Below, one piece after another: positions 25,017-36,701 of a DNA stretch of 64,000 nucleotides. The stretch lies in the NCBI GenBank assembly GCA_027405735.1, contig JAPEHQ010000008.1, positions 2,108,001 to 2,172,000 of the forward strand, given 5' to 3'. The translations under genes and the position numbers were made by a program. Every line of letters begins with the position of its first letter. Within the stretch, counting starts at the first letter, position 1. Origin of the DNA: Mucor racemosus (Eukaryota > Mucoromycota > Mucoromycetes > Mucorales > Mucoraceae). The notes under the pieces are model-generated. The model did not search any database, was not told the DNA's origin, and worked only from the letters and a program-made list of their open reading frames with translations.

Positions 25017-25211
25017 TACTCAATATGATACTTGGAGATAGGTTGAAAATGATGTGCCTGTTCATGCAATTAAATGGGACCTCTTTTGACAATGCTTCCA
25101 GGTGACCATTTTTCATATATGAGACGTGGCTTGATGCGAAATCAATTTTTATGTGCAGGTTTTCACTATTTTTTTTCCATCACTCTTCATTCTTTTGATC
25201 AAATTAACATA

Positions 25212-27567
25212 ATGGGTAGACGTAATAGAGCCGCTTTATTACCTACTCACTTGCCTCAACTTCAAAACTTGATCAAGCGTGATTCCAAGTCTTATGAAGC
25301 TGAATTTCTCCAACAATGGCGTCATTTTCAATCAACTCTATCAATTTTTTGTTTGAAGCCTGATGAAGATTCAAAGGAGTTGTGTGAATTAGTTACTTTT
25401 ATGAGTCAAGTAGCTCAATGTTATCCCGATTTAACCAAGGATTTCTCTCAACAAATTGTTGATCTCTTGAAGGAGCATTGTACTGTTCTTCATCCTGAAG
25501 TCAGAAAAAGCTTAGTTCAAGCCCTGATTCTTCTTCGTAACAAGGGCATTATTGATAATACCCGGTAAGTACATTATATTTTTTTTTACATTTTAAGCTA
25601 TATACTTATTCTAGAGATAGCCTTTTGCCTCTTTTCTTCACTCTTTTCAAGTGTAAAGACAAGAATCTTCGAGAAATGCTTTACAATCATATTGTCAATG
25701 ATATTAAGAACTCTAATGCCAAGGTCAAGAACAATAAATTGAATAAAACATTACAAGCATTCATGTTTACCATGTTGGAATCTGCCTCAACTGGTAACAG
25801 TGAAGAAAATGCTATTGCTGCTAAAAAGAGTGTCGATGTTTGCGTCGATCTTTACCACAAAAATGTTTGGAATGATGCTAAAACTGTTAATGTCATTGCC
25901 GAAGCTTGTTTTTCCCCTGTTACCAAGGTCTCTGTCACAGCTGTTAAATTTTTTTTGAACAGTAATGATCATCAAGAAGAAGAGGAGGAAGATGAAGATG
26001 TAAGTTATATTTATATTTCAGATTTAGACCAATGCTGACATAAAATTTATTTTAGATTCCTGATTTGAAAAAGATGCAAATGGCTAATTTACATAATAAG
26101 AAGTCTAAGTCTAAAGATCGTAAAATGGATGCTGCTAGAAAGAAGGTCAAGAGAAAGGCCAAGAAGGGTGAGAAGGCCGAGAATTTCAACTTTTCAGCAC
26201 TTCATCTTTTGAATGATGCTCAAGGTTTTGCCGAAAAATTATATTCTAAATTGACATCCAAGGATGATCGTTGGGAGGTTCGATTAATGAAGATGAACTT
26301 GGTCTCTCGTGTAATCGGTATCCATCAATTGACCATTTTGGGCTTCTATCCTTTGTTGATGAAATATCTTCAACCTTCTCAGCGTGATGTTACCATGGTT
26401 TTAGTTTGCGCTGCTCAAGCTTCACATTCTCTTGTGCCTCCTGACATTTTGGAGCCTGTCTTGAAGGCTATTGCCAATAACTTTGTCACAGATCGCGTTG
26501 CAAATGAAGTTATGGCTGTTGGTATTAACGGTATTCGTGAAATCTGTATTCGTCAACCTTTAGCTATTGAAGCTACCTTATTACAAGATTTGACTCAATA
26601 TAAGCAACATCGTGATAAGAGTGTGCTTATGGCTGCTCGTTCTCTCATTGCTCTTTTCCGTGAAATTAATCCTGAAATGTTGTTACGTAAGGATCGTGGT
26701 AAGACTGCCACTATCAAGATGAAGGATGGTTCCATTCGCTCTGTTGCATTTGGTGAAGCTGCCAATAATATGGACGGTCTTCAAGGTCTTGAATTACTTG
26801 ACGCAGCTGAGAAAGACGATGAAGATTGGGGAGATTGGGAAGTTGAAGATTCCAGTGACGAAAGTGATGATGATGGTGATTGGATCAATGTTGGTAGTGA
26901 TGATGAAGATTATGTCAATGTCAATATGGGCGATGATGAAAATGATCCCGAGGATGAAGAGAACAAAAAGAAACTCCAATACAAGGTTGGTCCTAATGGT
27001 GAAATTCTTAAGGCTCGTCGTATTGGTAAACGTCAATTGAAGAAGATGTTGGATGCTGAAGAACATACTGAGATTACAGAAGAGCAAAGACAAAAGTTAG
27101 TGGAAGCTGTTAAAGCTCGTCGTGCTGAAGAACAAGCCAAGCATGATGCAGCCATTAAATTGGCTACCACTCGTATTTTGACACCTGCTGATTTCGCTCG
27201 TTTGAGTGAGCTCAAGGAGAATAAAGAAATTGAACAAATTCAAGGCAAGAAACGTAGTGCTGATGATACTCAACACGACGGTGAGATTGATGAAATGACT
27301 ATTCTTGGTCCTCGTAAGAAGGCTAAGCAAGATTATGAACAAAGAATGGCTTCTATTCAAGAAGGTCGTGAAGGCCGTGAGAAGTTTGGTTCCAACAAGG
27401 GTAAGAAGGAAAGAGGTAGTACCACCAACCGTGAAAAGGCTAGAAATAAGAACTTTATGATGGTTGCTCACAAGCAATCTGTTCTTTGGAAATCCAAGCG
27501 TAGTTTGTTTGACAAACAAAAATCATTACGTGCTGCCATTGAGAAGCAAAAGCGTCTCAAGCATTAA
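25212..27567 (+). CDS. SDA1: Sda1, 60S ribosome biogenesis factor
   Basis: Three exons (25212-25564, 25615-25999, 26056-27567) join in phase to 749 residues, close to yeast Sda1 (767). Sda1 is a nucleolar HEAT-repeat-like protein needed for late pre-60S maturation and export. Supporting stretches are [19 protein letters not shown] near the N-terminus, a helical repeat body, an acidic block (residues ~505-555) and a very basic C-terminus ([13 protein letters not shown] then [14 protein letters not shown]), which matches the conserved Sda1 tail. I chose the ATG at 25212 ([10 protein letters not shown]) over one at 25074, because the extra leader is hydrophobic and foreign to the family. Introns are 50 and 56 bp. 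Confidence 0.9.
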
Positions 27568-28740
27568 TTATAACCTCTTTCTTTTTTGTATTTCTTCTCC
27601 CATTTTGCTATTATCACCATCAATATGTTCTTTTTTTTCCTATTTTATTTTATTTTTTTGTTCATTTAATATATAAAATTAAACATGCATTGTTATTACA
27701 CCTTAGACTATATATTAAAATGTTAATTTTTCAAACCTGCACTTTCAAATTGTGATCTTTTCCTTTACTTTTGAAGATTTGACATTTGAGCTCCCGAGAA
27801 TATTAATATCTGTTTTTGAAGGATTTTCCAAAACCCTGAACAAGAGTTATTACACAGTAAAGTATCGAGGGATAAACCCTGACATCTGAACCGCATTTCT
27901 GTATTTTTCTTTTTCATGAACAATGGCCTAAACGACTAAGCAGGATCTTCTTTGAATTATGCATAGTTTCTTGATAGCCAATGGAAAAGCGCGTTCCTTT
28001 TTCGTCATTTATTGTAAATATGAATCGAAAACCAAAAATCATCAAACAACATTTTGTATCTTGGCTATATATTTGTCGAATTATATCAAGATAAAATCAT
28101 CCGATTTTGTGTGCTTAATCCAGTATAAAAAAATTGATGATTTATTTAAAAGGAATGTCTTTTTTAATGATACACAAAAAGTGATCAGCAAATGAATTTG
28201 TATAACTTTAAACGTGGAAATTCGTTATTGCTTTCTGTGCCCCAAAAAAATGGGGGCAGCAGAACACATCCAATGGAACATGCGCAAATGATTTCGTGAT
28301 TTACTGCAGTTTGAAATAAGCTTAGTAAAACCAGATGACAATATGCACCAAATCAAAAAATGAATTTATATTGCTAATGTATCAAAATCAATGAAACCAT
28401 AAATGCGATGAAAATAAAAACCGGGAAACGTTAAAAAAAAAAGCATGATTTCATATTATATGCCTCTTTTTCTTGTAGATGAAGAAATCAAATAATGCAG
28501 CGAAAGTTTAGTAGGAAATAATTTTCCCACCTTTTCTCGTAACACCACCAGTGTTTTGATATTATCATTCAAATCGTTTACACTTTGATCCAGCATATCT
28601 GACATTTTTCTGTTTTTTCATATTGTTTCGCTATTTTCGTAACTATTTTCCATGTAGGATCACTAAAGTAAATTGAGTAAAAACTGAATGTTAATGACTG
28701 ACGGTAGTATGACATGGTGCTGGTATCAAGATGCGTGGGG
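27568..28740. other. Intergenic spacer SDA1-VDAC
   Basis: It contains the T-rich SDA1 3' UTR to about 27700 and AT-rich spacer. A short inverted repeat TGCCCC/GGGGCA lies around 28239-28258. One small ORF is listed separately. Confidence 0.5.
28456..28605 (-). CDS. Candidate 49-residue coiled-coil micro-ORF (weak)
   Basis: The minus strand reads MSDMLDQSVNDLNDNIKTL with hydrophobic residues at heptad spacing, then VVLREK and a basic tail. It could be a first exon (a GTGGGA donor-like site follows REK) or chance. It vaguely recalls the N-terminus of DASH-complex Spc19, but this is too short to name. Confidence 0.22.
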   Translation of the reverse strand: MSDMLDQSVNDLNDNIKTLVVLREKVGKLFPTKLSLHYLISSSTRKRGI

Positions 28741-28741
28741 G

Positions 28742-28972
28742 TACCAGCCAATATTTAAGCGGACCCCAGTTGATTTTTGCGAATTTTACCCTTGCTCAAT
28801 TAAATAACCGCATTAGACTTGTGAATCAGTCATATTATCCTCTCCCGCAAAATGAAAACATTTTCTTTCCCTTTCTTTCTTATTCACCTTATAATTTTTT
28901 ATACTCTCTAAAGGTAAGTTGATTTGAGTTAATATAAAATAAACAATTGAAACTTATTTATTTGATTTATAG
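28742..28972 (+). promoter_or_regulatory. VDAC core promoter and 5' UTR intron
   Basis: GCCAATATTTAAG (28748-28760) combines a CCAAT motif and a TATA-like element. Downstream, a GTAAGT donor at about 28915 and an acceptor TTATAG directly before the ATG at 28973 indicate a 5' UTR intron whose end touches the start codon. The start sites themselves are inferred. Confidence 0.5.
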
Positions 28973-30214
28973 ATGTCTGTTCCTGGTATGTCTTATGTCT
29001 TGATTTGCGTACCTTTGTTTCTGTTACTCAACCCCAATCTTTTTCTCATTTAATAGTTGCTTTCAATGATATTGGCAAGTCCGCCAAGGACCTTTTGTCC
29101 AAGGATTACCCCGTTGGTGGTGTCAAGCTCGAAGTTAAGACCACTGCTCCTAACGGTGTTGTAAGTAGATCAATATTTGGGTATTTGAAATGTATCAAAA
29201 GTCTAATATTAGACCATGAAATGTAGACCTTCAAGGTTAACGGTCAACGTGATAACAAGACTGGTATCATCGTTGGTGATCTCGAAACCAAGTACGCTGA
29301 CAAGAAGAACGGTCTCACTTTCACTGAAGCTTGGACTACCTCCAACCACCTTAACGGAAAGGTCGAACTCGAGAACAACCTCGCCAGTAAGTATTAATCT
29401 TTACCATTGTGGTCAGCAAATGCTAATTACTTTTATTTAATGCAGAGGGTCTCAAGCTCGAACTCTTAACTTCTCTCCTTCCCTCCGTCAACGAGAAGGC
29501 TGCCAAGATCAACGCTACTTACAAGAAGCCTAATGTCCACACTGTTGCCACTCTTGATGTCTTCAAGGTAAGTTTTTTACGAGTAAATTTTTAAGATTTT
29601 GGTGATTCTGAACATTTCTTTTTTTAGACCAACTTCAGCGTCAACTCTGTCTTCGGTCAACAAGGTTTCCTCGTCGGTGCCGAAGTTGCCTACAATGTCT
29701 TGGATGGCAAGGTATGTTTTTTGTTTATTTCTTGGAAAAAAAAATAATATAAATTCTTAAATGTTTTATTTTTTTTCATTTTAGATTGGTCGTTACAACG
29801 CTGCTGTCGGTTATACCGCTGCTGAATATGGTGTTGCTGTCCATGCTACCAACAACTTGAGCAACTATGCTGCTTCTTACTACCACCGTGTCAACAGTGA
29901 TCTTGAGGCTTCCGGTAAGGCTTCTTGGGATTCCAAGGGTTCTAACGCTGTTGCCCTCGAAGTTGGTGCCAAGCTCAAGTTGGATTCCTCTGCCTTTGTT
30001 AAGGCCAAGATCTCCAACTCTGGTGTCCTCGGTCTTGCGTAAGTTTTTAACTTTTTATAGCGTGATTTTTTTTTTTCTAATTCAAAGCATCTATTATAGT
30101 TACACTCAAGCTCTTCGCCCCGGTGTTAAGGTCAACCTCGGTGCTTCCGTTGATACTACTCGTCTTAACGAAAACGCTCACAAGCTTGGTCTCTCTTTCA
30201 CTTTGGAGAACTAA
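28973..30214 (+). CDS. POR1: Mitochondrial outer-membrane porin (VDAC)
   Basis: Seven exons: 28973-28985, 29057-29160, 29227-29386, 29446-29567, 29628-29711, 29785-30038 and 30100-30214. All phases match and give 283 residues, the usual fungal porin length. VDAC forms the beta-barrel metabolite channel of the outer mitochondrial membrane. Recognisable parts are MSVP then AFNDIGKSAKDLLSKDYP (N-terminal helix), TKYADKKNGLTFTEAW, and a C-terminal LNENAHKLGLSFTLEN, matching the eukaryotic porin signature and the last strand. The first coding exon is only 13 bp. Codon use is strongly biased (AAG, GTC, CTC, AAC), unlike its neighbours, consistent with very high expression. Confidence 0.95.
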
Positions 30215-32072
30215 ATTATTTATTGTTAATCAAATCTAATCTTCAAGAAAACCCAAGAAAAAATATATATACACAACAAAAAAAGAAATGATAAGGGAGG
30301 AAGGATATTGTCAAATAATTAATCTTAAATCCATTTTTCTATTTCCTTAATCTTTCTTTTGTAAACAAATAATATACAACCAAATCATATAATAAAAAGC
30401 ACATTTTTAAATTATTGTACTTTAAGGTGAATAGCGTCTTAATTGATTATGCAATAGATATCTTTTTGTAAAATGTAAATACTATATTAATAACATCATT
30501 TATCAAACACACCTTTGTTTCTTTTATTTCACCAAATCGATGGGTACAGCTTCTGCTCCTGCAACATTTCAAGAGAAGCATTTATACAATTATTGATATC
30601 TTATGCAATTGACAGAAACTTTTGTATGAAGCTATAATTCTATTACCGTTTAGGAGGGCGACAATTGTACTCGTTGATGAAAGCAATGATGAATTTGAAG
30701 AAGGTCCAATACTTCATGTTGGATTCTAGTCGGATCAGACACAAGCAAACTTCCAAATTTGATTTTTGACGGCATTCCAATTTTTAAATAGGTTGATTTG
30801 TTATTATTGCCTTATCCTCTTTTATCTATAAGTAAATGTAAAACAAAAAATATTATGATATACCTAACATGTTATAGATAAATTTAGTTTTTGTTATTCT
30901 CAATTACAATGTTTGATAAAGTAGCATAAACTCTTTAAATAGCTGAGTTTACTTTTTCACTGCTTAAATATCAAAACTTTATTGCTGTATATCTAAACCA
31001 AAAATCAAGATACAGAGTTAATTTTTAGTGGAATCTTCTTGTTTTACAACAGTATTTGAAATATTTAAGTTTCTGAAAGTTCCTGCGTTTGTAGTTTTTT
31101 GTGTTTTTTCGATGTTTTAACGTAATTTTTGAAATATTCAGTATATTAACTCGAATAAATAAAATTAGAAACCTAAATTTAAATTCAGCCAATCAAAGCT
31201 CTTGAATTGCTTCATCTATTTCTAAATATGGAAGTCAACGAATGTCTAATACCAAAAATTAAGTGGATGAAACTGAATTTATTCAGTGTTTGACTGAGTA
31301 ACGCTCATAAAAACCAGAAAAAAACTTCAATAAAAAATAATAAATTCTGGAAGTATAACTCTATCATAAACCTGTCAAGCTTAACCTAATATTAATATGT
31401 AAATTTTTTCATTAAATAACTTAATATTTAACTCTGATTTGTACTTTCAGTTATAATACATTTTATTATGTATTATTCCCCCTGGGGAAAGCAAGTGTTT
31501 CACTTTTAAAGCCTTTATACTCGCTGAGAAATCAACATTAATAGAAATAACTTTTTTTGCAATATTCTGTAGAATCTCAAGTATAGCCTTGCATTTTTTA
31601 TTTTCTAATTATCCATTGAAATAGGTGCACGCTCCGATTTTGAATCTGACCATATAAAATTATATATTATGCAGATATTTACACTTGACTGAGCTTAAAT
31701 CCACATCTGCCAAATGCCTTTTATTTCCACTGTTTGTATTGACATCGTAGACACTATGAATCAAACTCATCTGAAAGGGGGAGAAAGCTTAAACTATTTT
31801 GATTGATAGCTCAGTACAGAGAAATCTTTGCTAGTTATTGCATATACATATATATAATTGATTATTAGTAAAGTCTTTAATCGACTATCCAATACAGCAA
31901 TTTGCTAGACATTTCCATTGAACCTAATTTATCAATTCGATTGTTATCAATGCCAATTTAACATTTAATATAACAGGACTGCGCCTTTAAAGCTGTTTAT
32001 CATGTACGAGCACAATATTTGAGCCCTCTTCCTTTTCTTTATCTTGCTATAGCATATACATTATTATTCAAA
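30215..32072. other. AT-rich spacer upstream of the Fanzor-like gene
   Basis: VDAC 3' UTR, then about 1.7 kb without a recognised gene. A small palindrome TTCCCCCTGGGGAA lies at about 31479-31492. If the Fanzor-like gene is part of a mobile element, its left end should be here, but I could not identify a terminal repeat. Confidence 0.4.
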
Positions 32073-35000
32073 ATGAGAAGAAGAAAAAGACAATTAGATG
32101 TTTATATTTCAGGCACAACCACCATAAACCCTCCAGCCTCATTTGAAGATGATGGCCAAGGATGTCGTAATAGGAAGCGTTTAACATCCTATGACAAAGC
32201 AAACCACATGAGTGCTTTAGAAGCTCAATTCAAGATTAGACTTGTAAACTCAATCGAGCAATGTAAAGACCAGAAATATGATAAACTTTACGAGATTCTT
32301 CTGAAAGGTACAAGACTTCCCAAGGGTGTGGTAACTAATGCTGCAGCAAGTATCAATGTCGATGCTGCTTTTATTGAATCAATTTTGAAAAATGAGTGTA
32401 AGAAAACAAAGAAAAAGAGCGTGGAATACTGGACAGATTTTGTTCGAAAAAACTTCGTCACCACAAAGCACTCTATTTTGAACAATGAAGCAAGTACATC
32501 ATCTACTGACAACAGAAGAGATGATGATAATGACGATATTAATGATGATATGGATGAAAATGAAGATGCCGATGATGAAGATATCGGTGAATATGAAGAT
32601 AGCACGCAGTACAGAGCCTGCTCTACTTCTCTTCGATCAGTGCTTCGATCAGACTTATCTCAACAAGTTCAATCATTGTTTGCAAGTACTATCAACGAAA
32701 ACATGCAATCTGTCTCAGACTATATATCTGATTTTAGTAATCAAATCTTCAAAATGATTCTCGTATTCAATGAATATAATTTTGTCTTGGAAAATCACGC
32801 TGTGTCACTTGTCGCTCATGAGGGCAACAAGATATCTCAAGTCTTGCCTGAAGGGTACTTGGAAGAAGATGCTTCAGTTGCTAAACCCTTGGATCCTAAC
32901 TGTTTAGAAGATGAAGACTTCAAGGCCAACTATGACAAACTGTTTCAAGACTCACATCTGGAACTCATTCATTCAACATTCTATGGTGCAAAGGGTGTCC
33001 AAGACTCGTCGTTGAAGACACATATTCTTCATAAAGCAATAGTAGATGTATTGGGTCGTGATGAAGTGAACCTCTACAAAGACGTATCTTCACACGTGAC
33101 AAAGATGGCTCGCCAGTTGTATTACATCAATTTTCATAAAATGTGGTCAGACAACACCATCGTGAACAAACTGCTGACAAGGCTCTTGCGATTCCTCTTA
33201 ATCATACATCTTTGCCCTGATCAAGATAATGATTTCAAGGCTAACAAGGCGAAACATCAGAATAAAGGCAAAAAAGCAACGAGAAGGGTTACTAACTGCA
33301 GAATACCAGAGGAACGTATCTCTTTATTACGTATGACCAGGAATGGAAGAAGAAGACTGTTTGCTAATGAGGAAAAGAAACGAATCAAGTACTTACAAAA
33401 GGGAAAAGAGTTATCTGCAAGTTCGTGCCAGAGGAGATTAGACACATACAGACAAGCACTTGAAAGAGAGGTAAACATACTTCAACTTTGAATATTACAA
33501 GAGCATTAACTAGCATTTTGTGTTATTCATGTAGCGTGAAGAGAGGGATTCTGGTTGGAAAGAAAAGCCGGAAAATAAGAGAGGACGAAAAGATGACAAT
33601 GACAATGATGATGATGATGTAGAGGATGCTTTAGTTAGAGACGATATCAATGCTGAAAAGACCAATGATACTCCCAGAAGAAGGATTGGACAATTGTTAC
33701 AAGTAACAAGATCAGCATTATTTCAAACACAAACGGTTACAAGACGCTGTTTTGAAATGAAACTCAAGAACCTTGACGACAAAGAATATGAGACAATCAT
33801 AAAGATAGTGAATTTCGTAAAGCCTTATATACCAGATAAAGATAACTATCATCTCTTTCAATATCAGGTCCCTTTTGTCTTGATGGCAAATCAAGTGTTA
33901 CGGTCAATTGGATACGATGGTCAAGTTGTGAAATTAATGCCAATTATCAAACCGACTGCTCTCCACTCCTTCTTTGTTGATACAACAACGCTTTATGCGC
34001 TCTTTTGCTCAAAACAATGCAGACAAAGAATGTTTGTTTTGGATTTCAAAGGCAACCGTATCAAACAAGGTTCAGCTCTTGCTAATAAAGATGCTGTCTT
34101 TAGCGCATTTTTCAATATTGATCAACTAAAAAAGATATCGTCAAGCTACGGACTAGAGTTTGCAAATAGAATCCACATTCTTCCTGGACTGAAGACTATC
34201 AGAATATATGGCACAGTAGATTATATTCAACAACGTCAGAAAAAGCCAAAAGCAACCAATAAATCAATAGCTCAGGATGAGGATGACAGATTAAAGGCTT
34301 TGAATAATCGTAAATCTGATTTGGAGACGTTGTTTAAGGAACGAAGAAAAGAACTGGATCAGTTTATTTTGACAACCAAGAGTGTTCGTGCTTCGAAAAG
34401 AGATTGGAAAAACAAGGTAGCAGATCGAAACAAGTACTATCGTGAAGTTGAAATGACAAAGTTAAAAAAGAGGGAATTAATGATTGGCATTCGTGATGTA
34501 CGACAAGATCTTCAATCATTAAAACGACAAATATCCGAATATCGAAACCCCTCAACTTCTTTAACATCGACTACATCACCGAACCCATTTATTATCAACA
34601 GTAAACCTTGTCATAAAAAGGTTGAAGAATGTATGCTTGATACTGACGTGAATTTAGATGATGTAGTGTTCAGTGGAACTGACAATGGCATCATCAAGAC
34701 TACTGAGACAGTTTATTTTGATATCAATCGATTTACATTCCATTTAGAGCTATACAATCGATTCCAAATCTTAGGTAATATGACACAATATTCCTTAAGC
34801 ACATGCAAGATAAAACTAATTTATACGCTTATCAATGTTAGAGGATGCCATGGATACAGACGACATGTACAATTTAGAATGCATGAAACTGCCTCTTTCT
34901 CTCACCATCGGTCCAAAGGAAATCAATCAAGGTAGTGGGTTGGCTTCATATACCAAATCAATTGTTCAAAAGAAAAAGTCGACAACAGAAGGACATGTGG

Positions 35001-35680
35001 TCTTGGACGAAGAAGAGAAGTTATCAAATTACAACTTACATCAATGCCAAACAGTTGAAGAGTTACAAGAAGCAATCTCTCATCACTGCGATGCTCGTGA
35101 CAAATTGCGTTTGTTTTATTACAGCAATTCGCAGTGTAAACAGAGACGAAGATTGGAATTGAAGAAGAGAAGATTTTACGACAAGTTGGCAGCAGATGAA
35201 AGAAAAACCTCTGGAGCTAAAAGGCCTATTATGATGATTGGTGACCGTGGACACGGTATAGGCTCACGTATAAAGAAGCATCAGAGATTTGGCGGGCACT
35301 GGAAAGAGTCAAGACATGGTCTTTATACACCTACCCTTATCACGAATGAGTACAATAGCTCTCAGACATGTCTCTTCTGCTACTCCAAGCTTTCTCATCC
35401 TGTTGGTATTGTTGCTGGTAAAACCAAGACTGTCAATGGTTCGTTTATATGTCTCAATCAAAAATGCCCAAATGCATTTAAAGTGGTGTGTCGGGACCAG
35501 GTATCGGCGTTGGCTATTGGTTTGGCTGGTGTGGCCCAACTTCTTTTTGGTGTCACTTTTCCTTGTTTTGATGAAAAGTCAAATTATACAAATCGAATCA
35601 AATTCAATGATTTAGCCCTTGATTTTCTGTACAGGAAACAACGAATGGGCTCGCCGCTGGATGGCGGCAATACTCTTTGA
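32073..35680 (+). CDS. Fanzor-like (TnpB-related) RNA-guided nuclease protein
   Basis: Three exons (32073-33470, 33535-34774, 34842-35680) join in phase to 1158 residues. A split RuvC-like core lies in the last third: FSGTDNGI (Asp849), MMIGDRGHGIGSR (Asp1014 region), TNEYNSSQTCLFC (Glu1049, then Cys1056 and Cys1059), FICLNQKC (Cys1083, Cys1088), and CRDQVSALAIGLAG (Asp1098). The order RuvC-I, GD-G loop, EY-x-S/T-S, zinc finger, RD motif is that of TnpB/Fanzor proteins, RNA-guided DNA endonucleases in transposons. Residues ~600-820 include a charged coiled coil and ~150-180 an acidic stretch; the ~750-residue N-terminal extension is unassigned. I chose ATG 32073 because the ATG at 32019 only adds a hydrophobic leader. 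No stop interrupts the frame. It lies between housekeeping genes. RNA-guided activity is inferred from the family; the match is by motif only. Confidence 0.75.
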
Positions 35681-35944
35681 GGTAGGTAATACATAGCTTA
35701 TATAGAATGATGTACTAAATATTACTTACTTTTCAAACCCTTTTTCAAATCAAATTATTTTTATTGGTAAGTAATCAATTTATACTCTTTTTATGCACTG
35801 GACTAATCAGACTCCCAATTGCTTCTTTTGGACACATTAGTTAATATACCGTTACAGTATATTGAACAACATGTTTTCATGCTCAAGTTATAGTGCCAAT
35901 TTATATCTATCTATAGAAATTTAGTTTTCTGAAATATCCCAATT

Positions 35945-36500
35945 TTTGATGGAGAAACAAAAAAAAAAGGTGTAAAAGAAATGGTGGTAGATTTATCCAG
36001 ACATTTTTCATTAGCACTCATAGGCTCTTTTTTTCTCGGATCCCAAAAATATGACACAAAATTTTAAATTTCTCTACGAAAAATGCAGTTATAGTTGCAA
36101 GCAATACCTCAATGTGTAGATAATTTTTGGGGTCATCATTCAATTACACAATATTTAAAGGACCTATTCAAATTCAAAAGAGAAAGACGAAAAACTGTCA
36201 AAAATTCACATCGATTTTACAATGAATTTTGTGAGAAAAGTTACTTTAAACGTTATGTCATTTGATGAAGAATTAAAAGTTGTACATAAGTTGCCTAACA
36301 TGCTATCCCAACTTACTATGCACTTTGTTGCGTATTTGAAATTTCAAATTTTTTCGTCAATTTTTGATCAGATTTTCCGTTTATGAATTCAAACCCAGCT
36401 GATGGTGATTTTGCTGTATTTGATAAATAGCCAACATTTCTAAGCAAAACAAAAAACACAGAGACATATTTTGGATAGCTCTATTATATGCGCATTAGAA
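35945..36500 (-). repeat. Z repeat, copy 3 (diverged, inverted)
   Basis: The reverse complement aligns by eye with 9420-9900 over its length: CTCTGTGTTTTTTGTTTT near one end, then TTTTAATTCT, AATTATCTACACATTGAGG, and an identical TGCATTTTTCGTAGAGAAA (about 36069-36087). Overall similarity is about 60-65%. It lies 265 bp downstream of the Fanzor-like stop codon. Only the left half of Z is recognisable. Confidence 0.55.
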
Positions 36501-36701
36501 AAGCATTAATTATGGTCTGATGCTGACAAAAATTAAGGTTTTTGAATAATTAACTATCAACATTATCTCATTGTTGTGGACAGATACAGTAAGATGGCAT
36601 CACAAACATTATATCAACATTGATACTATCTATAAATACATGATGCTTGATACTGTCTTTTGTTTTGTTTATTAGTTTTAAATACAAATTATTTATGAAA
36701 T
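36501..36701. other. Short spacer and 3' UTR
   Basis: Between the Z remnant and the tRNA-ribosyltransferase stop codon; nothing else seen. Confidence 0.4.

Noticed and set aside
25074..25211. Upstream in-frame start for SDA1
   Set aside because: It would add 46 hydrophobic residues foreign to the family; the protein begins [10 protein letters not shown] at 25212.
28238..28258. TGCCCC...GGGGCA hairpin as a terminator or riboswitch
   Set aside because: Only a six-base stem in a eukaryotic spacer, with no supporting context.
31627..31645. CTCCGATTTTGAA upstream of the Fanzor-like gene as the other end of a Z element
   Set aside because: The match to the Z right end is only about a dozen bases and in the wrong orientation for a single element spanning the gene.
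32019..32072. Upstream in-frame start for the Fanzor-like gene
   Set aside because: It only adds a hydrophobic leader, unlikely for a nuclear or DNA-acting protein; the basic MRRRKRQ start fits better. Not excluded.
32073..35680. Bacterial IS200/IS605 TnpB contamination
   Set aside because: Two phase-consistent introns with donor, branch and acceptor signals interrupt the gene, and base composition matches neighbouring host genes.
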